A stretch of 64,000 nt of DNA from Prosthecobacter debontii (GCA_945869465.1 CAMBPB010000001.1:1-64000), one strand, 5' to 3'; positions 1-8,146 are shown, counted from the first letter of the stretch. Notes: generated by a model not told the origin, from the letters alone. Numbers and translations are program-made.

Positions 1-1560
1 GCGAAGTATGCCGGCGAGTTGAGCTATGATTGGACCGTGCCTACGCTGGTGGAATTGAAGGAAGTCGCGCCTGGCAAGCTGACGCACAAACACTCGCGCA
101 ACAGCGGCAAGCTGACGGTGACGGCGGCGGCGAGCAACGGCGGCAAGCCCGTCACGCAGACCATCGAGATAGAGGTCAAGGAGCCCGCGAAAGATGCCTG
201 GGTGCGGCGCGTTCCCGGCAAAGACGAACAACCCGTCAACCATCAGTTCTATGCCCGCGACGACAGGAACGAAGGCACTCTGTATTACCACGGCTCGATG
301 ACCGAGCCAGCCGACTCGGTGTTCCTCAAGGTCTATGCCGACGACAAGCTGGTGAAAACCGAAAGCCAGAAACCCACGGCTGACAAGACCTTTGGGTTTT
401 CTATCAAACTCAAACCCGGCCTCATCAAATACAAGGTGGAGTTTGGTTCCAAGGTCGGAAACGATGAGAAGGTTTTAAAAACCGTCACCAACCTGGTATG
501 CGGCGATGCCTATCTGATCAACGGGCAATCCAACGCGCTGGCGACGGATTGGGGTCCTGGCGAGCATCCCGACACGAGCGAGTGGATTCGCAGTTTCGGT
601 GACAACGGAGGAGATATCGCCAGCGGATGGGGCAACGCGGTGCGCCGGCAGGGCGGACACTGGCAGATCGGATGCTGGGGCATGGACCTTGCCATACTTC
701 TGGTAGAGAGTCAGAAAGTCCCGATCTGCATCATGAACGGAGCGGTTGGAGGCACCTTGATCGAGGCGCATCAGCGCAACGAGGCGGATCCTCTGGATAA
801 AAAGTCGATCTATGGCCGCCTTCTCAACCGGATCGAACAGGCCGGTCTGACTGATGGCATCCGCGGCGCGTTCTGGCACCAGGGCGAGTGCAACCAGAGC
901 AACTGGGGCGAGACTGGCGGTTATGGCTGGGAATCGCATGAGCGGCACTTCCTCGACATGACGGCGGCCTGGACGCGGGACTATCCGAACATCCGGCATA
1001 ATTATATCTTCCAGATCTGGCCGAACTCGTGCTCCATCGGAGGCAACAGGCACAGTGATAAGCTGCGCGAGGTGCAAAGACTCCTGCCGCGCCACTTCTC
1101 CAACATGACCATCCAGTCCACGCTTGGCGTCAAACCGGAAGGGCCATGCCATTTCCCTCCCGCCGGCTATGCGGAGCTTGCCCGCCAGCTACTCCCTGTC
1201 GTCGAACACTACAACTATGGAAAGACGCCCGCCACGGCCGTCACGGCGGCCGATCTCAAGAAGGCGACCTACACGACTGACAAGCTGGACGAGATCGCGC
1301 TGGAGTTCGACCAGCCGATGGCCTGGTATGACGCGCTGGGAAGCCAGTTCTATCTGGACGGCGAAGCCGATAAGGTCGCAGCGGGCTCGGTATCCGGCAA
1401 TATCATCAAGCTCAAGCTGACGTCGCCCGCCACCGCGAAAACCATCACTTATCTGGTGGACAAGAAGTGGGACTCCAAGACCTTGCTTTACGGCAAGAAC
1501 GGCATCGCGGCTCTCACCTTCTTTGAAGTGCCGCTATTGCGCGCTGGATCAAGTCACTGA
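1..1560 (+). CDS. Sialate O-acetylesterase-like SGNH hydrolase, 5' end outside window
   Basis: The reading frame is open from the first base, so the start lies upstream of the window. The N-terminal part visible here (to about nt 190) looks like a beta-rich PKD-like domain, and a second beta-sandwich stretch follows. The catalytic SGNH module starts near nt 510 with GQSN (nucleophile Ser, about nt 529-531). It continues with NGAVGG (about nt 735), WHQGECNQSN (about nt 880-906), and CHFPPAGY near nt 1150, which supplies the catalytic His. Family knowledge: SASA-domain esterases remove O-acetyl groups from sialic acids or other glycans. The exact substrate is not visible. It is probably exported, but the signal peptide is not in the window. 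It is convergent with the next gene. Confidence 0.85.
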   Translation, partial: AKYAGELSYDWTVPTLVELKEVAPGKLTHKHSRNSGKLTVTAAASNGGKPVTQTIEIEVKEPAKDAWVRRVPGKDEQPVNHQFYARDDRNEGTLYYHGSMTEPADSVFLKVYADDKLVKTESQKPTADKTFGFSIKLKPGLIKYKVEFGSKVGNDEKVLKTVTNLVCGDAYLINGQSNALATDWGPGEHPDTSEWIRSFGDNGGDIASGWGNAVRRQGGHWQIGCWGMDLAILLVESQKVPICIMNGAVGGTLIEAHQRNEADPLDKKSIYGRLLNRIEQAGLTDGIRGAFWHQGECNQSNWGETGGYGWESHERHFLDMTAAWTRDYPNIRHNYIFQIWPNSCSIGGNRHSDKLREVQRLLPRHFSNMTIQSTLGVKPEGPCHFPPAGYAELARQLLPVVEHYNYGKTPATAVTAADLKKATYTTDKLDEIALEFDQPMAWYDALGSQFYLDGEADKVAAGSVSGNIIKLKLTSPATAKTITYLVDKKWDSKTLLYGKNGIAALTFFEVPLLRAGSSH

Positions 1561-1606
1561 AATTTTTACAATTCCCGACACGATCCCGGTGCCGTGGTGA
1601 ACGCCA

Positions 1607-2803
1607 TCATTCCGCGATGGCGTCCCGGCACCAGGCGAGGGCCATGAGGGCGTAGCCGGTGCCGTAGGGCTGGTGGTAATCGTAGAGCGGATAGTCCCAC
1701 CACGAGCCGTCCTTTTCCTGGCGCTCCAACAGAATGGCGGTGAGTCCCTTGGCATAGGCGGCGTGGGTTTCCTTGGGCAGCAGCTCGACGGATTCGGTGA
1801 AATAGTAGATGCCGTAGTAATAGAAATAACCGGAGATGCGGAAGAACGTCGAATGGGGCACCGGCCGTTTGCGGCCATTGCTGAGAAACCCTTCCCGGGC
1901 GAGGAACCGGTCGGCCCAGGTGGTGAGGACTTCATCGGTCACGGCTTTTTCGCCAAAGATCCGCAGGCAGGCGTTGCAGGCTTGCGATCGGGCGAGCGAA
2001 CCGGCGGGCCGGTTGATATCGACGCGCGGATGCATCCGGTGGGAAAACGAATAGGTGTAGGAGAAATCGGGCGTGCGCTGATAGTTGATGGAGGCGATCG
2101 AGCGCTTGGCGATCGTTGCATCGAGTTTCACGCCCATCACCTCGCGGGCCTCGGCCATGGCGAGCAGCACGGTGGCGGTGGTGAAGGAGGTGGGCAGTCC
2201 GGAGGGTTTCTGCGTGGTGAGGTCGTCGAAGAGATCGAGATAACCCCAGCCGCCGTTGACCTCTTCGTAGCGGTTGGCGAGATCGACCTGTTCCTGGGCG
2301 AGGCGGGCCCATTCGGTTTTTTTGGCGGGATCCTTTTCGCGCTGATAGAGACGAGTGATGGCGCGAAGACCGTAGGCGTGGCCCCAGGCGTTGTAGGTGG
2401 TGGTCTGATCGGCGCGGCGGAGTTTCGGCAGCTCGGCGGCGGTCCACGCGGCCGCCTTGTCGATGGCGGAAGCGACCTCGGGCCGGGCATCGGCGGCATC
2501 GATCAATCCTGCCAGCGCCAGGCCGGTGGCACCGGCGCGAAAGGCGTGGTGGGCGCCGGGCAGCGGGGCGTAGATGTTGAGTCCCTTGGTGCGGGTGGGG
2601 CCGCCCCACGAGCCGTTGGGGTTCTGAGCGGTTAGAAGAAAATCCACCCCGCGGCGGATCGAGGCATCGAGGGTGGCGCGGGTGATTTCGGGCTTGGCGG
2701 CGGGGGCCTCCGCGGAGAAAGCGCAGCAGGATAGAGTTAGAATCAAGACGCAAGACGCAAGACGAAGAGGAAGAATCGGCGAACCGGTGCCCCGGGCCGC
2801 ACG
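1607..2803 (-). CDS. Secreted prenyltransferase/squalene-oxidase-repeat (alpha/alpha toroid) protein
   Basis: About 398 aa. The start at 2803 is preferred because AGGA lies six bases upstream of this ATG and the product then begins with a clean signal peptide (basic start, hydrophobic PLRLASCVLILTL, small residues AFSA before the mature EAPAAKPE). An ATG at 2827 would add eight residues. The mature part has repeats of the type GVDFLL.AQNPNGSWGG, GGWGYLD and ILLERQEKDGSWWDYP, which are QW-like repeats of the squalene-hopene cyclase/prenyltransferase toroid fold. The acidic DXDD cyclase motif is not seen, so this is not a true cyclase. Such exported toroid proteins are common in Verrucomicrobiota and Planctomycetota and have no known role. 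Part of the signal-peptide coding region is a heptamer repeat (2743-2777). Confidence 0.8.
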   Translation of the reverse strand, partial: RAARGTGSPILPLRLASCVLILTLSCCAFSAEAPAAKPEITRATLDASIRRGVDFLLTAQNPNGSWGGPTRTKGLNIYAPLPGAHHAFRAGATGLALAGLIDAADARPEVASAIDKAAAWTAAELPKLRRADQTTTYNAWGHAYGLRAITRLYQREKDPAKKTEWARLAQEQVDLANRYEEVNGGWGYLDLFDDLTTQKPSGLPTSFTTATVLLAMAEAREVMGVKLDATIAKRSIASINYQRTPDFSYTYSFSHRMHPRVDINRPAGSLARSQACNACLRIFGEKAVTDEVLTTWADRFLAREGFLSNGRKRPVPHSTFFRISGYFYYYGIYYFTESVELLPKETHAAYAKGLTAILLERQEKDGSWWDYPLYDYHQPYGTGYALMALAWCRDAIAE

Positions 2804-2875
2804 CATATTAGATCCTGGGAAATGCATCAGAGGTTTCTGCTCTTGTCTTCTCTTGTCTTGAAGTCTTGTGTCTTC
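2743..2875. repeat. Heptamer array pair between the adaptor gene and the toroid-protein gene
   Basis: The left arm (2743-2777) reads in 7-nt register TCAAGAC, GCAAGAC, GCAAGAC, GAAGAGG, AAGAATC. The right arm (2845-2875) holds four GTCTT cores spaced 10, 8 and 7 nt and abuts the stop codon of the adaptor gene. CAAGAC and GTCTTG are reverse complements, so the arms can pair. The left arm lies inside the signal-peptide codons of the toroid protein. The architecture resembles the arrays in the atp and gcv operons. Confidence 0.65.
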
Positions 2876-4273
2876 TCAGGGTGCCAAAATCACCTGCCCG
2901 ACTTCGAGCCCGGATAGAATTTCCGTGTCGTCCTTGGAAACCCGGCCGCGTTTGACGGGGCGGCGTTCGGATTTGCCATCGGCGAGTTTCACTTCAACGG
3001 TCCAGCCTTTGGGGTCGTAAGCAAGGGCCTTGCTGGGGATCGAGATGGCGGCGGGCTGGTGATAGGAGATCATGCGGATCTGGGCGGTGGCTCCGGTGGC
3101 GGGGGTGAAATCCTTGGGGAACGTGGCGGACAGATCCGCGCGATAGGTGCCGTCCGGTCCGGGTGAGGCGGCGGCCTGGATGAGTTTCACGGGGATCTCG
3201 ATGTCCTCGCGGCCGGCCAGCGTGGCGGTTCCGGTCAGCTCGGGTTTGAGCGAGCGGGCGGTGGCCTCGTCGAGAAAGGCGACCCAAGCGAGCTTGGCGA
3301 CGGCGGGAACGAAGGTGGCGAAGGGCCGGCTTGCGGGCGGACGGCCGCCCTTGAACAGGAATTTGAGCGCTTCAGCCGGAGACCAGCGGCCGTTTTCGAT
3401 CGGACCGTGATAGAACCAACCGTCGGCAGGGGCTTTGATTTCGAACAGGGCGCGGTCGGCCTCGAGGTTGGCGAGGGTTTCCTTTTCGCGCAGGTGGGCG
3501 GTTTTCAGGGTTTCGAGTTCCAGTTTGTGGAGTGCGATCGAACGCGGGATGTCTTGCTGCGCCTTGCGGAGTTTGAGGGCGGAGTCGCGCTCGCTGTTGG
3601 CGAGGGTGAGCGCCTCGCGCGGGAGGGTCACCTCGATGGCACGCTTGTGTTCGAGTGCTTCGATGCGCAGGGCGAACTCGGCGGCGATCACGTCGTCTTT
3701 CTGGCGGGTGAGGATGATTTCCTCGGTGCTTTCGGTGAGGTCGTCGGCCGCATACATTTTGGCGAGCTGCTTGAGTTCCTCCTGTTGGTTGGAGAGCATT
3801 TGTTTCTTGCGCTCCAGGGCCTGGGCGACGGCCTCTTCGGTGGCTTTGAGGCGGGTTTTGACGAAATAGGCGTTTTCCTCGGCGGCGATTTCCGCAGCTC
3901 GTCCCAAAGCCGCCAGTGTGTGGGGCGCGGTTTCCTGCAGGTGTTTGAGATCGAGCTCGGCCTGGGCCAGCGAGAGGATTGCGGCCGCGACGCCCCGGCG
4001 GGTATCCACAAGTTTCCTGTCGATGGCTTCCGGATCGCAGCGGACGAGGGTGTCGCCCTTGGCAACACGGCGGCCGTGGGCGGCGAGTTCGAGAATTTCG
4101 AAATCCGGCCAGGATTTCGGTTCGAGCTGGAGCAACCCGCAGCCCTTGTCTGGGAGGGCGGTGGCGGTGAACGTGATTTCGACGGTGAACGGCCGTGGTT
4201 CCACGGTAATTTCCGCGGCGTGGGCGGCGGCGATCAAGGCGGGGGCGAGATAGAGGGCGGTCAAACGGATCAT
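2876..4273 (-). CDS. HlyD-like periplasmic adaptor (membrane fusion) protein without an adjacent transporter
   Basis: About 465 aa. The ATG at 4273 is chosen because it starts the signal peptide MIRLTALYLAPALIAAAHA. A TTG at 4312 would extend it back into the preceding gene. Order: signal peptide; short biotinyl-lipoyl-like half (FEILELAAHGRRVAKGDTLV, about residues 55-75); a long alpha-helical hairpin rich in Glu, Ala and Leu (about 85-280); the second lipoyl half (FEIKAPADGWFY); then beta-barrel and membrane-proximal parts ending GLEVGQVILAP. This is the domain order of HlyD/AcrA-type adaptors. No ABC, MFS or RND partner is next to it, so its pump is unknown. It follows the spermidine-synthase-like gene closely and is probably cotranscribed with it. 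Confidence 0.75.
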   Translation of the reverse strand: MIRLTALYLAPALIAAAHAAEITVEPRPFTVEITFTATALPDKGCGLLQLEPKSWPDFEILELAAHGRRVAKGDTLVRCDPEAIDRKLVDTRRGVAAAILSLAQAELDLKHLQETAPHTLAALGRAAEIAAEENAYFVKTRLKATEEAVAQALERKKQMLSNQQEELKQLAKMYAADDLTESTEEIILTRQKDDVIAAEFALRIEALEHKRAIEVTLPREALTLANSERDSALKLRKAQQDIPRSIALHKLELETLKTAHLREKETLANLEADRALFEIKAPADGWFYHGPIENGRWSPAEALKFLFKGGRPPASRPFATFVPAVAKLAWVAFLDEATARSLKPELTGTATLAGREDIEIPVKLIQAAASPGPDGTYRADLSATFPKDFTPATGATAQIRMISYHQPAAISIPSKALAYDPKGWTVEVKLADGKSERRPVKRGRVSKDDTEILSGLEVGQVILAP

Positions 4274-4308
4274 GAGCGGAGTGAAGCAAGCATGGAGTGT
4301 GCCACAGA

Positions 4309-4986
4309 TCAACCCGCAGCGTTGCCCTTGCGGGCGAGCCAGATTGGCAGAAAGCGGGATTTCTTGGCATCCGGCGAAGCGGGGACGCTGAATTCGGCCA
4401 CCTCGAAACCGGAGCGCTGGAGCCGGCGGGTGAGCGTTGGAACCGGACGGGAGCCGGCAATGGCGAGCAGACCGCCCGGTTGCAAAGCTTCAAATGCGGC
4501 GGAAAGCCAGCGGCGGTCGTCCACCCACGGGCGGTTGCCGGGTCCGGTGGGCGAGGCGTCCAGATGCAGCAGGATGGCATGCAGCAAGCCAGCCTGACGG
4601 GTGAGCGCGGACGGCCCGCAGTCGGTCTCCAGCTCGACGCGCGGGTCGGTGAGCAGCGGGCTATCGGGCAGATGCTGGCGGTGCCACTCGGGCAGGGCGG
4701 CGAGTGGCTCGGCGACGGTGAAGGTGGCGCGTTTTTGTTTCAGTTCGGCACCGACGGCGGCGAGCGTGTGGCCGAGGCCGAGGCCGACGAACCAGAGTTT
4801 CGGTTGGCGGGCCGGCCGGAAGGGTGCGCTGGCGAGCCGTGCGAGCTCCTCCTCGGCGGCGCGGGTGGCGGGGCCGCAGATTTGTTGGCCATGGATGAGG
4901 AGAGCTTTGCGGCCGTCATGTTCCTGAAGGGCGAGCGTGCTGCCATCCGGAAGGCGGGTTTCTGCGAGAGTGATGCGTGGTTTCAT
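4309..4986 (-). CDS. Spermidine-synthase-like (SAM-dependent methyltransferase fold) protein
   Basis: About 225 aa from the ATG at 4986 (MKPRITLAETRLPDGS). An upstream start at 5061 is possible but would run into the terminator region. The N-terminal LALQEHDGRKALLIHGQQI resembles the beta-hairpin of spermidine synthases. The Rossmann motif is LWFVGLGLGHTLAAV. LLHAILLHLDASPTGP occupies the position where these proteins read out the acidic loop. It is shorter than true spermidine synthase (about 280 aa) and the polyamine-binding residues cannot be assigned, so the substrate is unknown. It precedes the adaptor gene by about 35 nt on the same strand. Confidence 0.6.
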   Translation of the reverse strand: MKPRITLAETRLPDGSTLALQEHDGRKALLIHGQQICGPATRAAEEELARLASAPFRPARQPKLWFVGLGLGHTLAAVGAELKQKRATFTVAEPLAALPEWHRQHLPDSPLLTDPRVELETDCGPSALTRQAGLLHAILLHLDASPTGPGNRPWVDDRRWLSAAFEALQPGGLLAIAGSRPVPTLTRRLQRSGFEVAEFSVPASPDAKKSRFLPIWLARKGNAAG

Positions 4987-5062
4987 GGAGCTTGGGGCTT
5001 GCGTTGGGGGCCGGGACTTAGTGGATGGCAGGGACTCTGTCCACAGAAGCTGTCGTGACAAG

Positions 5063-5093
5063 AAAACCCCGGCCGTGAAGGGCCGGGGTTTTT
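5063..5093 (-). terminator. Rho-independent terminator downstream of the HU gene
   Basis: A 12-bp stem with arms AAAACCCCGGCC and GGCCGGGGTTTT and a 6-nt loop (GTGAAG). Read on the minus strand, the GC stem is followed by TTTTCTTG, as expected for the HU transcript. The stem also has T residues on the plus strand, so it could work in both directions. Confidence 0.85.
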
Positions 5094-5139
5094 GGTTGAT
5101 TGGTTGATGGATTGTCGAGGGACCGGAGCCCGCGGGTGA

Positions 5140-5415
5140 TCAGAGCGAGCCTTTGAGCACGGAGGAAGGTTTGAAACCCACCGACTGGGAAGCGGCGATT
5201 TTCATGGATTCTCCGGTCTTCGGGTTGCGGCCGATACGTGCCGCGCGATTTTTGACTTCGAAAGTACCAAACCCAATGATTTGGACTTTTTTGTCCTTTT
5301 GGACGCCTTGGGCGATGGAATTGAGGACGGCTTCGAGGGCTTCGTCGGCGGCGCGTTTGGTGGCGTCTTTTCCGAGGGCGGCTTGGATGGATTCGATGAG
5401 TTCAGCTTTATTCAT
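5140..5415 (-). CDS. HU-family DNA-binding protein
   Basis: 91 aa starting MNKAELIESIQAALGKD. The size and sequence are typical of HU/IHF proteins. The signature runs VQIIGFGTFEVKNRAARIGR followed by NPKTGESMKI, covering the beta arms with the conserved RNP tip that inserts into the DNA minor groove. HU bends and packages DNA as a dimer. The ATG at 5415 is chosen over an upstream in-frame start at 5460 because it gives the standard family N-terminus. The gene stands alone with its own terminator and is divergent from the ATP synthase operon, so the region to its right should contain both promoters. Confidence 0.95.
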   Translation of the reverse strand: MNKAELIESIQAALGKDATKRAADEALEAVLNSIAQGVQKDKKVQIIGFGTFEVKNRAARIGRNPKTGESMKIAASQSVGFKPSSVLKGSL

Positions 5416-5875
5416 GGCAAAGGAAATTTGTGCGGATGGGAGATGGGGTTGGCAAGCCAAAATCCGTTGAAGTCAAACGGTTTTTTTCGAGTGGTGGCTT
5501 GACTTCCGGGTCCGTGCGGGACTCGCCGCCACCGCGAGCGACCGGGCGACGACGGCGTGGAGCGGAGCTTTCCGGTTGAAGGCGATTCATTGTTAGGTCG
5601 CCGCCCGGGCTGTCGGGCGCCATTACGGGACCCGGCGGAACTGCCGAAGTTGCTAGGGAAACGAGCGGTTGGGAACCGGGAGAAGACTCCCTGCCAGACT
5701 GCGGTGCGGCTTTCCCGGATGGCGAAACGGAAGTCGAATCGGGTTTCAGGCGGGCGGGAAATCCGTGGTCGCGGGAGGCTCTCACAAAATGAGAGATTTT
5801 TCTGGAAAAGAACTTGCGAGCCCCCGCGAAGGTCATTACAGACCCCGTGCCCTCTGTCTGCGGGCACTGTCCGGA
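5416..5875. other. 460-bp divergent intergenic region between HU and atpB
   Basis: No convincing gene is seen. Open frames here on both strands have compositions unlike their neighbours and no recognisable domain. The region must hold the HU promoter (leftward) and the atp operon promoter (rightward), but no clear sigma-70 pair stands out. An atpI gene, often found before atpB, is absent. Just before atpB is a short dyad, GTGCCC (5847-5852) and GGGCAC (5862-5867), with a 9-nt loop. Confidence 0.5.
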
Positions 5876-6742
5876 ATGAACCGTCGCCCGCTCATTATCT
5901 CCCTGCTTGCCTGGCTTTCCAGCCTTGTTCCCGCCCTTGCATCCGAAGGGGGGGGAGACGCGAGCTTGCCGCTGAATGCCACGCCCGTTTTCGAGAGTTT
6001 TCCGTACATTTCCAACTCGATGCTGATGGTCTGGCTGGCGGTGGCCCTCATCACCCTGTTCTGCCGTGCAGCCACCCGCAAGATGGCGTTGGTGCCAACC
6101 GGTTTCCAGAACTTCGCCGAGTGGCTGGTGGAAAGCCTGTATGATTTCCTGGCCAGCCTTCTGGGTGACTACATGGTGAAAAAGACCTTCTGGTTTTTTG
6201 CCTCGGTTTTCCTGCTGATTCTAGTGACCAACTGGATCGGCCTGATCCCCGGGGTCGGCACGATCGGCCGTTACAACGGCCACGGCCACATCGTCGGATT
6301 CCTGCGCGGCGGCAATGCCGACCTCAACATGACGCTGGCCATGGGCTTGACCTTCGCGGTGCTCTGGTTCTACTGGGCGTTGACGGAGAACGGCATCGGC
6401 GGCTTCCTCCATCACATTTTCGCCCCCAAGGGAACCTTCCACGGCTTGATGCTGGCGATGATGATTCCGATCTTCCTCGCGGTGGGCGTGTTGGAAATCA
6501 TCTCCATCATGATCCGCCCGGTGGCGCTCACTTTCCGTCTTTTCGGCAACGTCTACGGCGGCGAGCAGACCTTGGAAAAACTCATGGCGCTGATGCCCGC
6601 GAAACTGGCGTTCCTGCCCGCCCTGCCGTTTTACTTCATGGAACTGCTGGTCGGCCTGGTGCAGGCGCTGGTTTTCATGCTGCTCACCGCGGTTTTCCTC
6701 CGCTTGATCTGTGAACACGCCGGAGAGAAAGCACACCACTGA
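5876..6742 (+). CDS. atpB: F1Fo ATP synthase subunit a
   Basis: 288 aa from the ATG at 5876. An N-terminal signal-like segment (IISLLAWLSSLVPALASEG) is followed by five or so membrane helices. The proton-path signature is RPVALTFRLFGNVYGGE, whose Arg in FRLFGN corresponds to the essential aArg210 of E. coli. The C-terminal helix contains FYFMELLVGLVQALVFMLLT. Subunit a forms the proton half-channels beside the c-ring in the inner membrane. It is the first gene of the atpBEFHAGDC operon and lies 75 nt before atpE. A small hairpin ends nine bases before its start codon. Confidence 0.95.
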   Translation: MNRRPLIISLLAWLSSLVPALASEGGGDASLPLNATPVFESFPYISNSMLMVWLAVALITLFCRAATRKMALVPTGFQNFAEWLVESLYDFLASLLGDYMVKKTFWFFASVFLLILVTNWIGLIPGVGTIGRYNGHGHIVGFLRGGNADLNMTLAMGLTFAVLWFYWALTENGIGGFLHHIFAPKGTFHGLMLAMMIPIFLAVGVLEIISIMIRPVALTFRLFGNVYGGEQTLEKLMALMPAKLAFLPALPFYFMELLVGLVQALVFMLLTAVFLRLICEHAGEKAHH

Positions 6743-6817
6743 AACACTTTTGGCTCCTCGACCATGACGAGATCGCGGGAGGCGCCTGAAACCAACAACA
6801 CAACCAATACACACACC

Positions 6818-7033
6818 ATGTCCATCATCCCCATGCTCGCTGAAATCACCGGCAACATCCACGTCGCCACGGCCGCGCTAGGCGCCGGTCTCGGCATCGG
6901 CATCCTTGGCTCCAAAGCCGCAGAAGCCACCGGCCGCAATCCAGGTGCCGCCACCCCGATTCTGGTGATCGCCATCATTCTGGCCGCTCTCGCCGAAGGG
7001 GTGTTCATCCTTTCCGCCTTCGCCGTCAAGTAA
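6818..7033 (+). CDS. atpE: F1Fo ATP synthase subunit c
   Basis: 71 aa from MSIIPMLAEI. Two membrane helices are joined by the polar loop GRNPGA. Helix 1 has the glycine-rich packing motif GAGLGIGILG. Helix 2 contains ALAEGVFIL with the ion-carrying Glu. The residue after Glu is Gly, not the Ser expected of Na+-binding rings, so proton coupling is inferred. The start is chosen because the preceding 30 nt are an almost pure A/C leader (6788-6817, AACCAAT and CACACA words) that looks like an unstructured translation-initiation region. No Shine-Dalgarno sequence is seen. The transcript folds into a strong hairpin right after the stop. Confidence 0.95.
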   Translation: MSIIPMLAEITGNIHVATAALGAGLGIGILGSKAAEATGRNPGAATPILVIAIILAALAEGVFILSAFAVK

Positions 7034-7050
7034 TCCACTCACACCCAGCG

Positions 7051-7080
7051 CCGGAGGGTGGTCGAAACCCCATCCTCCGG
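7051..7080 (+). promoter_or_regulatory. Intercistronic hairpin between atpE and atpF
   Basis: The 11-nt arms CCGGAGGGTGG (7051-7061) and CCATCCTCCGG (7070-7080) pair fully as RNA with one G-U, around an 8-nt loop TCGAAACC. The hairpin begins 18 nt after the atpE stop and has no T-run. It is more likely to protect the upstream mRNA or cause partial attenuation than to act as a simple terminator. Confidence 0.75.
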
Positions 7081-7130
7081 ACGCTTCCATTTCTCAGGTT
7101 TCACCGCTTCCATATTCCAGCCTAACCGCA

Positions 7131-7670
7131 ATGTTCCCGATCCTCGCCAGCGCAGAAGCAGAAAACGTCGTCTCCGAACTTCTCGGAAAATTCGGCGTCA
7201 ACTGGCCGTTCTTCATCGCCCAGCTCCTCAATTTCGTGCTGGTGATCATCATCTTGAAGAAATTCGCGTTCGGGCCGATCAAGGTCATGCTCGAACAGCG
7301 CCGCACCCGCATCGCCGAGGGCGAGGAGAAACTCAAACGCATCGAGAAACAACTCGCCGACTCCGAAAAAACCACCGCCGCGGCTATCGCCAAGGCCAAT
7401 GACGATGCCGTTCGCCTGATCAATGAGGCCAAGCAGGGAGCCCATGCCTTCACCGAACAGAAGGCTCAGGAGGCTATCGCCCAGGCCCAAAACATTCTCG
7501 CCAAAGCCGAAGCCGCCGCCACCGCCGATCGCGACCGCCTCAATCTGGAATTGAAACGCGAGTTCGGCCGTCTGGTAGCCGCCACCGCCTCCCAAGTCAC
7601 CGGCAAGGTGCTCACCGCGGACGATCAGCGTCGCATCAACGAAGACGCGCTCGCCAAGGTCGAAGGTTGA
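7131..7670 (+). CDS. atpF: F1Fo ATP synthase subunit b
   Basis: 179 aa. One N-terminal membrane helix (NWPFFIAQLLNFVLVIIILKK) is followed by KFAFGPI and a long charged, Ala-rich coiled coil (about residues 50-160). This is the standard layout of the peripheral-stalk b subunit, which holds F1 still relative to subunit a. Only one b-type gene is present, so a homodimer b2 is expected rather than a b/b' pair. The stop is 30 nt before atpH. Confidence 0.93.
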   Translation: MFPILASAEAENVVSELLGKFGVNWPFFIAQLLNFVLVIIILKKFAFGPIKVMLEQRRTRIAEGEEKLKRIEKQLADSEKTTAAAIAKANDDAVRLINEAKQGAHAFTEQKAQEAIAQAQNILAKAEAAATADRDRLNLELKREFGRLVAATASQVTGKVLTADDQRRINEDALAKVEG

Positions 7671-7700
7671 TTTCTCCTCCCGTTTCCCTCTCTCCGCGTC

Positions 7701-8093
7701 ATGAAAATCTCCAAAGTCGCCGCCACCACCGCACGCCGCCTGTTCGGGCTTTGCCAGACTGGCGGCCGGCTCGATGACGCGAAGCTGCGCACGGTCATTA
7801 CCCGCCTGGTCGATTCCAAACCACGCGATTACGCCGGCATTCTTGCCGCCCTGCAACGCCTCACCCGCCTCGATCTCGAGCGCCGCAAAGTCACCGTCGA
7901 AAGCGCGGTGGAACTCGACGAAGCCACCCGCCAGCGCGTGGTGGCCGGCCTCGCCAAACAATACGGCTCCGACCTCGTCGCCCAGTATCAGGTCAATCCC
8001 GCCTTGCTCGGCGGCCTGCGCATCCGCGTGGGCAACGATGTTTTTGACGGCTCCGTTCAAGGCCGCCTCGACCGCCTCGCCAACGCATTCTAA
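7701..8093 (+). CDS. atpH: F1Fo ATP synthase subunit delta, short form
   Basis: 130 aa, against about 175-185 aa for usual delta subunits. The C-terminal signature PALLGGLRIRVGNDVFDGSV is intact and identifies the protein. The N-terminal six-helix domain, which caps the alpha subunits, is shortened to about 70 residues. The ATG at 7701 is preceded by a pure pyrimidine tract, and no earlier in-frame start fits before the atpF stop. Delta links the b stalk to the top of F1. The length deficit is visible in sequence; whether the short form is normal for this phylum is not known to me. Confidence 0.88.
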   Translation: MKISKVAATTARRLFGLCQTGGRLDDAKLRTVITRLVDSKPRDYAGILAALQRLTRLDLERRKVTVESAVELDEATRQRVVAGLAKQYGSDLVAQYQVNPALLGGLRIRVGNDVFDGSVQGRLDRLANAF

Positions 8094-8106
8094 ATTTCTT
8101 TCTTTG

Positions 8107-8141
8107 CTGAAAACTGGACACTGACACCTAGCAAACTTCTT
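8107..8141 (+). repeat. Heptamer array in the atpA leader
   Basis: Five units in 7-nt register end five bases before the atpA start: CTGAAAA, CTGGACA, CTGACAC, CTAGCAA, ACTTCTT. The last two units nearly repeat in the atpD leader. Unlike the other atp junctions, no matching array of the opposite sense follows the upstream stop codon. Confidence 0.65.
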
Positions 8142-8146
8142 TCCCC

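Noticed and set aside
5408-5836. Open frames between HU and atpB
   Set aside because: Arg/Ser/Pro-rich products without domains; the region is better explained as promoter and leader sequence for two divergent genes.
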